NCBI GenBank assembly: GCA_021821785.1
Contig: JAKACD010000008.1
Coordinates: 1 to 48,628 of the forward strand
Direction of reading: 5' to 3'
DNA length: 48,628 bases
Source of the DNA: Thermoplasmata archaeon
GTDB taxonomy: Archaea > Thermoplasmatota > Thermoplasmata > Lutacidiplasmatales > UBA184
The notes under the pieces were generated by a model. That model searched no databases, was not told the origin of the DNA, and worked only from the letters and a program-made list of their open reading frames with translations. This document shows, in pieces, positions 41,402 to 48,628 of this stretch (positions are counted from its first letter, which is position 1; each line of letters starts with the position of its first letter). Made by a program: the position numbers and the translations under genes.

Positions 41402-42637
41402 TTGCGGCGCACCGCCGTCCGCCCGGGGGGGCCGACCACGAGGGAGGATACCCGAGAACGGGATCGAACGCTGATCCCGCTTTCCGCGGCACGTCGTCGG
41501 ATCCGGGCGTTCCGGTTTCGCACCCTCCCCGAGGTGGAGGTGCCGACCCTGCGCTCGCTCGGCCAACGGGTGAGCCGTCGGTTGGTGGCGACCCGCTCGC
41601 TTCCGGCCGGACGGCGCTCGGCAATGGATGGCTTTGCGCTCCGCCTCCTTCCCCGTGCCCCGACGGGTCCGTACGTCGTGCGGGGGAGTGCGTTTCCCTC
41701 GAGTTCCTCCTCGCGTCGGCCGCTGCGGCGGGGCGAAGCGATCTCCATCACGACCGGCGCGCGCCTCCCTCCGGGAACCAACGCCGTCGTCCGCTCCGAG
41801 GGGGCCCATCGAGACGGGGAGCGGTTGATCGTCGCGCACGCTCCGACGCCCGGGCAGGATATCCTTGAGACCGGCGAGTCGATCGAACGGGGCGCGGTCC
41901 TGCTTGAGCGGGGCCAACGGATCCGACCGGTGGAGCTCGCCCTCCTGCTCGCGCAGGGGGTCCGAACGGTGCCGGTGTTCCGCCTCCGCGTCTCCGTGCT
42001 GCCCATCGGGGACGAGCTGGTCGCGGCGGGAGGTCGTTCGGGCGCCGGGACGCCCGACTATCTGGGGCCGCTCATCGCCGGGCTGCTCGGTGCGCAGTGC
42101 GGGCTGCATCCTCCGCTGCGCGACGACCGGGCTCAGGTCGCCCGGGCGCTCGTGGCAGCCAGCCGACGCTCCGACCTCGTCGTGACGATCGGAGGCTCGT
42201 CGATCGGTCGGAGGGACGTAACGAAGGGGGCCGTCGCCGAGGTCGGGCGGCTCCTCTTCGAAGGCGTCACGACGAACGTCCTGAAGCGGGGGGCGGTCGG
42301 TGTCGTAGGCCGGACCCCGGTGCTCGTCCTTCCCGGCCAGCTCGTGTCGGCGGTTACGGTCCTCCACGAGCACGGCCTGCACGTGCTCTCCCGCCGGGTG
42401 GGACGCGAGTTACGCGAGTACTCGGAGCTTCCGTTGGCCGAAGCCGTAGCGGTGGACCATCGGATGGATTCGCTCTACCTCACCCGTGACGTGGACGGGG
42501 CCGCGAGGATCCTAGACTGGGGGGTCGCCCGCATGACCGAGCTCCTCCACGCGGATGGGTTCTGCATCCTCGATCACGGCCGGCGGTACCGCCCGGGCGA
42601 ACCGATCCGGGTCCAACGATTGTGGACCGGTTTCTGA
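41402..42637 (+). CDS. moeA: Molybdopterin molybdenumtransferase MoeA-like
   Basis: RSAMDGFALR, ISITTGARLPPGTNAVVRSE, VSVLPIGDELV, VVTIGGSSIGRRDVTKGAV. Start is a guess (TTG 41402); the frame stays open upstream. Confidence 0.8.
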   Translation: MRRTAVRPGGPTTREDTRERDRTLIPLSAARRRIRAFRFRTLPEVEVPTLRSLGQRVSRRLVATRSLPAGRRSAMDGFALRLLPRAPTGPYVVRGSAFPSSSSSRRPLRRGEAISITTGARLPPGTNAVVRSEGAHRDGERLIVAHAPTPGQDILETGESIERGAVLLERGQRIRPVELALLLAQGVRTVPVFRLRVSVLPIGDELVAAGGRSGAGTPDYLGPLIAGLLGAQCGLHPPLRDDRAQVARALVAASRRSDLVVTIGGSSIGRRDVTKGAVAEVGRLLFEGVTTNVLKRGAVGVVGRTPVLVLPGQLVSAVTVLHEHGLHVLSRRVGRELREYSELPLAEAVAVDHRMDSLYLTRDVDGAARILDWGVARMTELLHADGFCILDHGRRYRPGEPIRVQRLWTGF

Positions 42638-42954
42638 GCCGGGGACGCCCGAAGCTCTACGAGTCTATCCGATACCCCGGATCGACGGCGAGTGGAGAGG
42701 GACGGGCGGATCGTGAAGGTCCGAGCGGCCGGGGATGGCCGCCTCCCCGAGTCCCCTCCCGATCCTGGACGCGAGCATCCCCTCCCGGTTCCGCCTGCCC
42801 GAAGCCCTCGGGTTGAACGTCCCGGTGATCCGGCCGGTCCTCCCCTCCGGCCCCCCCGGGCGGTCTCCCACGGGTCGGTGTACGAATCTATGGGGGTACG
42901 CGCCAGAACATGTCCACGCGGCGACCCGCTTCCCCGGGAGCGGGGAACCCGGCT

Positions 42955-43170
42955 CGCGCTTCCGGTCGATAAGGGGCGGCGCCCCCATCTGCAACAGTCT
43001 TCCCCTGCGGTTCCTCCCCGAGGTGCGCCTCTTCCTCGCGGTTCTGGACGATCGGGCCGGGATCTGCTTCCCGGCGCCCGACGGGTCGGTGGAGATGGCG
43101 ACGAGGCTCCGTCTCACGGACCCCGTGAGGTATCGGTGGTCCGAGGAGCGCTTCGAGCGCCCCGGGTCTC
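42955..43170 (+). pseudogene. Possible remnant of a TrmB-like/HTH regulator C-terminal domain
   Basis: RSIRGGAPICNSLPLRFLPEVRLFLAVLDDRAGICFPAPDGSVEMATRLRLTDPVRYRWSEERFE resembles the effector-domain tail; no intact upstream domain in the same frame. Confidence 0.35.
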
Positions 43171-43198
43171 CCAAGCGGAAGGGCGGTCGACTCCGAAC

Positions 43199-43240
43199 GG
43201 CGCTTCGGGGCCCCGCGCGCTGCGGGCCCCCCGAAGCGCC
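43199..43240. terminator. Strong GC-rich hairpin (possible terminator or structured element)
   Basis: GGCGCTTCGGGG (43199-43210) complementary to CCCCGAAGCGCC (43229-43240), inner CCCGC/GCGGG. Confidence 0.5.
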
Positions 43241-43341
43241 GGATCTCCCGCCCCCGTGGGGGCCGGGGCCGTCTCGGGGACGGGGCCACCCTTTCCGGAC
43301 CGACCGAGCGGGTCGCCTCGGCGCCGGACGCGGTCGCTGGG

Positions 43342-43851
43342 TCAGTCGCCCCTGTCCTCGGGCGGTTCGAAGAGCTCGTTCACGAGCCCCGGGACCTCCT
43401 GGGTCCGGGCCCCGGCTCGGGGCCAGGCGCCGCCCGACCGGGCGGCGACGGCGATCGCTTCGCGGGAGAGTTGGGCGATCCACTCCGCCCGTGGGGCCTC
43501 CTCGAGCGGCACCTCCCGGAACTCCGCGATCTCCGGGGGGCGGGCGGAGGGCGTCCCGGCTCGATGGTGGACGAGGAAGGCGAAGAAGACGTCGCTCTCC
43601 GAGGCGGCGATCACTTTGTGCCGGGCGAGCAGGAGGGAACCGACCTCCACGGTAAGCCCGGTCTCCTCCTCAAACTCCCGGGCTAGGGCCGTCGCCAGAC
43701 CCTCCCCCGGGTCGACGTAGCCGCTCGGGATCGTGAACCGGGTCCGGTAGACCGCCCGGTTGAGCAGGACCCGACCGTCCCGGACCAGCACCCCGCCGAC
43801 TCCTACACGGGTATGCGGGGGCGGGAGCGGAGGGATCCCGGAGGACGCCAT
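43342..43851 (-). CDS. NUDIX hydrolase
   Basis: Nudix box GYVDPGEGLATALAREFEEETGL. Confidence 0.9.
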   Translation of the reverse strand: MASSGIPPLPPPHTRVGVGGVLVRDGRVLLNRAVYRTRFTIPSGYVDPGEGLATALAREFEEETGLTVEVGSLLLARHKVIAASESDVFFAFLVHHRAGTPSARPPEIAEFREVPLEEAPRAEWIAQLSREAIAVAARSGGAWPRAGARTQEVPGLVNELFEPPEDRGD

Positions 43852-44089
43852 GCAGCACGGACCGAACGCGGAGGAGGCCGTGGCTCTTACCGCTGACCCG
43901 GTCCCCCGCGCTTCCGAAGGAGGAGGATAGGGCCCGCCCCGTGTTACGCCGTAGCACTGCCTCCGGGGCCCCGCCGAGGCATCGGTCGACGTCCGGGGAG
44001 GGGGGGGTGCCCCCTTTCCTTGGGGGCTTCCCCGTTAAATACCCCGGCCGGGCTCGATAGACCGGAAGCCATGACCGAGGAGGGAGAGC

Positions 44090-44338
44090 ATGCAGACCGA
44101 TCAAATCGGCCGAGCCCGCCCCGTGGCGGACTCTCTCCTCGGGGGGCCCGGCGTTAGGGAGTTCGCTGTCTGCGAGTTCCCGCGCGAGGACCTCGCCTGG
44201 GTCGCCGCCCAGACCCGGCGCCCGCGCACTCCGAAGGTGCGCGGTCGCTCGGTCGGACGGCGGCTCCGGCGGATCTTCGGATCCCCCGAGGAGTCGGAGT
44301 CGGACACGAAGGCTATCACCGACCCGGCTCCCGCGTAA
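44090..44338 (+). CDS. Small uncharacterised basic protein (82 aa)
   Basis: ATG preceded by GAGGAGGGAGAGC (SD-like) and GTTAAATACC box at about 44033; followed by hairpins. Confidence 0.4.
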   Translation: MQTDQIGRARPVADSLLGGPGVREFAVCEFPREDLAWVAAQTRRPRTPKVRGRSVGRRLRRIFGSPEESESDTKAITDPAPA

Positions 44339-44353
44339 GCGGGAACCCAACGG

Positions 44354-44390
44354 GGCCCGGCCCGCGGCCACATCGGCCCCGGGCCGGGCC
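44354..44390. terminator. GC-rich hairpin between convergent genes
   Basis: GGCCCGGCCCG (44354-44364) complementary to CGGGCCGGGCC (44380-44390). Confidence 0.5.
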
Positions 44391-44465
44391 AACCATTTCC
44401 CGTCCCGGGGCGCCCCACGGGCTCCGGTCCCGGCGCTCGGACCGACGGGCGTCCGCGCCGTCGCG

Positions 44466-45833
44466 TTAGACCGACTCCTCGATCTCGCCGGCCTGCGGGG
44501 TCCCGGCGAGCCGTTCCGCGACCGAGCCGAGGATCTCGAGGTGGCGGTCGACGTCGGCGTCCGTGTGCTGGACCGAGAGGGTCCACTGCTCGTCCGGGCC
44601 AGTTCCGGACGGGATCAGTCCCTTGTTGAGGCAGAGGTAGTAGTACAGCATCGAGCGGTCCCCGTCGACCGAGAGGAAGTCCCGCCAGTTGCGCACCGGG
44701 TGGTCGGCGAAGTAGACCGTGCCCGAGACCCCGTCGGCCGAGACGTAGGCGGTGACCCCCGCATCGTCGAAGACCTCGGTGTAGCCCTTCGCGAGACGGG
44801 CGTTGAGGCGGGCGGAGCGCTCGAGGCCTTCCGGGGTGAGGATGTGGTCGAGGGAGGCGAGGCAGGCGGCCATCGCGAGCGGGTTCGAGTTATACGTCCC
44901 CGCGTGCGCCACCTTGCGTGGGCCGACCTCGTCGAGGATACCGGGCCCGGCCGCGATCGCGCTCATCGGCACGCCGCAGGCGATCGACTTGCCGAGGGTG
45001 ATGATGTCGGGGCGGACCCCGACCCGGCCCGCCCCCCCGTGGGGATACTTCGCACCGGTCTTGATCTCGTCGAAGATCAGGAGCGCCCCCTGCTCGTCGG
45101 CGAGCTCGCGCAGCCCCGGGAAGAACCCCTCCTCCGGCAGGATGAACCCCATGTTCATCGGGATCGGTTCGGCGATGATCGCCGCGAGGTCGTCCCGGTG
45201 CTCGTGGACGATCTTCCGAGCGGCCGCGAGGTCGTTGAACGGGGCGATGAGCGTTCGTTCGGTCAGCTCCGGCAGGATGCCGGGGGAGGCCGGGGCCGAC
45301 TTCGGGTGGTCGTGCGGGCCCGCGACCTGGAGCCGGGGCTTGACCCCCACCAGAAGGGTATCGTGGGAACCGTGGTACGACCCCTCGAACTTCAGGACGT
45401 ACCGCTTCTTCGTGAACGCCCGGGCGAACCGGATCGCGTGGTGCGTCGCCTCGAGGCCGGTGGTGCTGAACCGGACGTTCGCCATCCCGTAGCGCCGGCA
45501 GATCCGTTCGGCGACCTCCGGGGTCCGCTCCCACTCGTAACCGTAGACGCTGCCGTTCTCGAGCTGGCGAGAGAGCACCTCGACCAGCTTCGGGTGGGCG
45601 TGGCCGCTCTGAAGCGAGCCGAACCCCATGTTGAAGTCGAGGTAGTCGTTGCCGTCGGCGTCCCAGAGCGTGACGCCCTTCGCCCGGCTCACGTAGAACG
45701 GGTATGGGTCGAGGAACCGGTAGTTCGAGTGAACCCCGAGCGGGCTCCATTTCCGGGCCGATTCCCAGAGTTCCTTCGAGCGCGGCGTGCGCTGGCGATA
45801 TTCGGCATAGGCGGCCTCGAACCGCGGGTCCAC
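44466..45833 (-). CDS. Class III aminotransferase, glutamate-1-semialdehyde aminomutase-like
   Basis: VTLWDADGNDYLDFNMGFGSLQSGHAHPKLVE, FSTTGLEATHHAIRFARAFTKKRYVLKFEGSYHG, LLIFDEIKTGAKYPHGG, PDIITLGKSIACGVPMSAIAAG. Confidence 0.88.
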   Translation of the reverse strand: MDPRFEAAYAEYRQRTPRSKELWESARKWSPLGVHSNYRFLDPYPFYVSRAKGVTLWDADGNDYLDFNMGFGSLQSGHAHPKLVEVLSRQLENGSVYGYEWERTPEVAERICRRYGMANVRFSTTGLEATHHAIRFARAFTKKRYVLKFEGSYHGSHDTLLVGVKPRLQVAGPHDHPKSAPASPGILPELTERTLIAPFNDLAAARKIVHEHRDDLAAIIAEPIPMNMGFILPEEGFFPGLRELADEQGALLIFDEIKTGAKYPHGGAGRVGVRPDIITLGKSIACGVPMSAIAAGPGILDEVGPRKVAHAGTYNSNPLAMAACLASLDHILTPEGLERSARLNARLAKGYTEVFDDAGVTAYVSADGVSGTVYFADHPVRNWRDFLSVDGDRSMLYYYLCLNKGLIPSGTGPDEQWTLSVQHTDADVDRHLEILGSVAERLAGTPQAGEIEESV

Positions 45834-46003
45834 ACTACCAATCCTCCGACACGACCGGGTCCCTCACAGGACCCTGTCGAGGTTCCGAGCCAGAGGCCCT
45901 ACAAAAAGCCGCGTCGGGTGGGAGATGTTCGTCAATCGCCGGACCCCTCCCCCGCGAGCGTCAAGACCCTCCGTGGCTCGCGGGAGGGAGGGTGGGGGTT
46001 CGC

Positions 46004-47452
46004 ATGGGAGCGGTAGAGGTGGTGGAGAACTTCGTGGACGGCGCATGGGTGCGGCCCGCGGTGAACGACCTCCTGGCGGTCCCCGACCCGGCGACCGGGG
46101 CGCCCATCGCCCACGTCCCCCGCTCGGGAGCGGCCGAGGTCGACCTCGCGGTCCGGGCCGCGCGGCGGGCATTCCTCACCTGGCGCGAGGTGCCGGTCGC
46201 CGAGCGGGTGCGGCACATCCTCGCCCTTCGCCACCTGCTCGAGACGCACGCGGAGGAGCTCGCGCGCACGGTCGTCCAGGAGAACGGAAAGACGCTCGAC
46301 GAGGCGCGGGGCTCGGTGCGCCGCGGCATCGAGGCGGTGGAGTTCGCGGCGTCCGCCTCAACGACGCTCCAGGGGTCGTTCCTCGAGGACGTATCGCGTG
46401 GCGTCGACTCCACGCTCCTCCGCCAACCGGTCGGGGTCGTGGCCGGGATCACCCCGTTCAACTTCCCGGTCATGATCCCGCTCTGGATGGCGCCGCTCGC
46501 GCTCGTCTGCGGCAACGCGTTCATCCTGAAGCCGTCCGAGCGGGTGCCGCTCAGCGCGACGCGGATCGCGCGCTGGGTCGCGGAGGCGGGGTTCCCGGCC
46601 GGAACGTTCAACCTCGTCCACGGCGACGCGCCGGCGGTCGACGCCCTCCTCGCCCATCCCGGCGTCGATGCGATTTCGTTCGTCGGGTCGGCGCCCACGG
46701 CCCGTCACATCTACATCACGGCCGCGGCGCACGGAAAACGGGTCCAGGCGCTCGCCGGGGCGAAGAACCATCTGATCGTGATGCCCGACGCCGACCTCGA
46801 CCGATCGGTACCCGCGATCGTCGCGAGCGCCTACGGCCAATCCGGCGAGCGCTGCCTTGCAGGCTCGGTCGTCGTCGCGGTCGATCCAGGGGCGGATCGG
46901 CTGGTCGAGCGCCTCGCGGCGGCCGTCACGGCGCTCGTGACCGGCCCGGGGGGGACGCCCGAGACCGACGTCGGACCCGTGATCCGGGCCGACCACCGTG
47001 ACCGGGTCCTGAACTGGGTCCGCGAGGGCGAACGGCAGGGGGCGCGCGTGGTCGCCCGGGGACCCGTGCCGGCCGACGCGGACGGCTACTACGTACCGCC
47101 GATCCTCTTCGACGGCGTTCGCCCGGAGATGGCGATCGCCCAGGAGGAGATCTTCGGACCGGTCCTCTCGGTCATCCGCGTCGCCTCCCTGGACGAGGCG
47201 ATCGAGGTCGCGAACCGATCCCGGTTCGGGAACGCCGCCGCGATCTTCACCCGCGACGGCCGCTCGGCGCGCGAGTTCACGCACCGCATCGAGGCCGGGA
47301 TGCTCGGGGTCAATATCGGCGTCCCCGCGCCCCCCGCCTTCTTCCCGTTCGTCGGGTGGAAGGGGTCGTTCTTCGGAGACCTTCACGCGACCGGACGCGA
47401 CGCGATCGAGTTCTACACGCGCAAGAAGGTCGTGACGACCCGCTGGTTCTGA
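46004..47452 (+). CDS. mmsA: CoA-acylating methylmalonate-semialdehyde dehydrogenase-like
   Basis: VVAGITPFNFPVMIPLWMAPLALVCGNAFILKPSERVP, FVGSAPTARHIY, LAGAKNHLIVMPDADLD, GQSGERCLAGS, FPFVGWKGSFFGDLHATGRDAIEFYTRKKVVTTRWF. Confidence 0.92.
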   Translation: MGAVEVVENFVDGAWVRPAVNDLLAVPDPATGAPIAHVPRSGAAEVDLAVRAARRAFLTWREVPVAERVRHILALRHLLETHAEELARTVVQENGKTLDEARGSVRRGIEAVEFAASASTTLQGSFLEDVSRGVDSTLLRQPVGVVAGITPFNFPVMIPLWMAPLALVCGNAFILKPSERVPLSATRIARWVAEAGFPAGTFNLVHGDAPAVDALLAHPGVDAISFVGSAPTARHIYITAAAHGKRVQALAGAKNHLIVMPDADLDRSVPAIVASAYGQSGERCLAGSVVVAVDPGADRLVERLAAAVTALVTGPGGTPETDVGPVIRADHRDRVLNWVREGERQGARVVARGPVPADADGYYVPPILFDGVRPEMAIAQEEIFGPVLSVIRVASLDEAIEVANRSRFGNAAAIFTRDGRSAREFTHRIEAGMLGVNIGVPAPPAFFPFVGWKGSFFGDLHATGRDAIEFYTRKKVVTTRWF

Positions 47453-47473
47453 GCCGGCCCGGGGCCGGCCCCG

Positions 47474-48628
47474 TCAGCCGGACGTCTCGACCTTCGCGTC
47501 CGCGACGGCGAGGGCGCGGTCGAGCACCTCGAGGCCGTGGTCGAGCTCCGCGCGCGAGACGATGAGCGGCGGACCGATGACGAGGTGGGAGACCCAGCCG
47601 ATGCAGAAGACCCCCTCCTTCATCATCGCCGCCGTCACCTGGTCCACGACGAGCGGTCGCCCCGCGACCTTGTCTTCCTCGGTGTTGAACGGCGCTTTCG
47701 TCGTCCGGTTCTTCACGAGTTCGACGGCCGCGAAGAGTCCCAAGCCCCGGACCTCGCCGACCGACGGGTGGCGGGCCGCGATCTCCCGGAGGCGGGCGAG
47801 GAGATACTCCCCGTCCTTCCGCGACTTCGCGAGGAGATCGAGCCGCCGGTACTCCTCGATCGCGGCGACGCCGGGGGCGAGAGTGAGCGGGTGAGCTTCG
47901 TAGGTGTGCCCGTGCGGGAAGTACGTCTCCTGGAAGGCGTCGTGGACCTCCGCCGTGGTCGCGGTAAGGCCGAGAGGGATCTGGGCGCCCGTGATCCCCT
48001 TCGCCGTCGTGAGTAGGTCCGGCACGACCCCGTAGCGATCGACCGCGAACCACTCGCCGACGCGGCCCCAGCCGCTCATCACCTCGTCCGCGATCAAGAG
48101 GACATCGTGCTTCTTCGTGATCGCCCGGATCTTCGGGAGATACTCCGGCACCGGCACGATCACGCCGTTGGTCCCGACGACCGGCTCGACGATCATCGCC
48201 GCGACGTCCCCCTCGCGGGAGAGCTGATAGTCGACGTACTCCGCGCAGGCGACGCCGCAGCTCGGGTACGAGAGGCCGAACGGACAGCGGTAGCAGTAGC
48301 AGTCGGGCGCGAAGACGGTCCCCGAGACCTTCTGGAGCGGTTCGATCGCGCGGCGCCGCAGTTCGCCGGTGACGGAGATCGAGCCCGCGGTCGCGCCGTG
48401 GTAGGACCGGTACCGGGCGACGACCTTCGTCCGCCGCTTCACCGCGCGCGCGATCTTCAGGGCCGCCTCGTTCGCCTCCGTGCCCGACGTGCTGAAGAAG
48501 AAGCGCGAGAGCCCCTTTGGGAGGACCTCGAGGAGCGCCGCACTGAGGCGGGCGCGGGCCTCCGTCGCGAAGCCGGGCGCGGCGTAGGCGAGCGTGCGCG
48601 CCTGGCTCGCGATCGCCTCGGCGACCCG
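47474..48628 (-). CDS. Class III aminotransferase (beta-alanine/omega-amino-acid:pyruvate type), 5' truncated by the window edge
   Basis: Open frame to the window edge: ...SRFFFSTSGTEANEAALKIARAVKRRTKVVARYRSYHGATAGS...LLIADEVMSGWGRVGEWFAVD...DLLTTAKGITGAQIPLG. Confidence 0.9.
   Translation of the reverse strand, partial: RVAEAIASQARTLAYAAPGFATEARARLSAALLEVLPKGLSRFFFSTSGTEANEAALKIARAVKRRTKVVARYRSYHGATAGSISVTGELRRRAIEPLQKVSGTVFAPDCYCYRCPFGLSYPSCGVACAEYVDYQLSREGDVAAMIVEPVVGTNGVIVPVPEYLPKIRAITKKHDVLLIADEVMSGWGRVGEWFAVDRYGVVPDLLTTAKGITGAQIPLGLTATTAEVHDAFQETYFPHGHTYEAHPLTLAPGVAAIEEYRRLDLLAKSRKDGEYLLARLREIAARHPSVGEVRGLGLFAAVELVKNRTTKAPFNTEEDKVAGRPLVVDQVTAAMMKEGVFCIGWVSHLVIGPPLIVSRAELDHGLEVLDRALAVADAKVETSG

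Noticed and set aside
44541-46016. 491-aa plus-strand ORF opposite the aminotransferase
   Set aside because: Antisense shadow of a strongly supported class III aminotransferase.

Overview
The window is GC-rich archaeal chromosome. Archaeal-type ribosomal proteins (L7Ae, S28e, L24e), an archaeal SRP RNA and TATA-like boxes about 24-34 nt upstream of start codons fit a Thermoplasmatota-like lineage; that placement is inference. The left third is mostly housekeeping: metE, map, sua5/tsaC, ndk, L24e-S28e-L7Ae, tyrS, SRP RNA, glyA. The middle is accessory: a large surface protein, a complete IS element with terminal inverted repeats and a target-site duplication, alkA, thpR, a HerA-like ATPase with a small partner gene, a frameshifted glycosyltransferase and an HxlR regulator. 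The right half holds a probable proline/imino-acid oxidation cluster (two sets of FeS/FAD dehydrogenases around a P5C dehydrogenase), phosphate genes (AbrB-PhoU; an MFS transporter fused to DUF47), moeA, and aminotransferase and semialdehyde dehydrogenase genes. Between about 39 and 43.3 kb several genes are decayed or frameshifted. Strongest candidates for novelty: the MFS-DUF47 fusion; a split, membrane-anchored Cas4-like nuclease encoded by two overlapping ORFs; a HerA-like ATPase with a nuclease-like C-terminus and a translationally coupled partner; a HhH/coiled-coil/KaiC-like protein with an altered Walker A; a G-rich inverted repeat pair flanking a thioesterase gene; and predicted pseudo-enzymes or truncated regulators (Fe-ADH, glycerate kinase, Fur without its DNA-binding domain). 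No CRISPR array and no convincing tRNA gene were seen. All homology calls come from reading motifs by eye; no searches were run.
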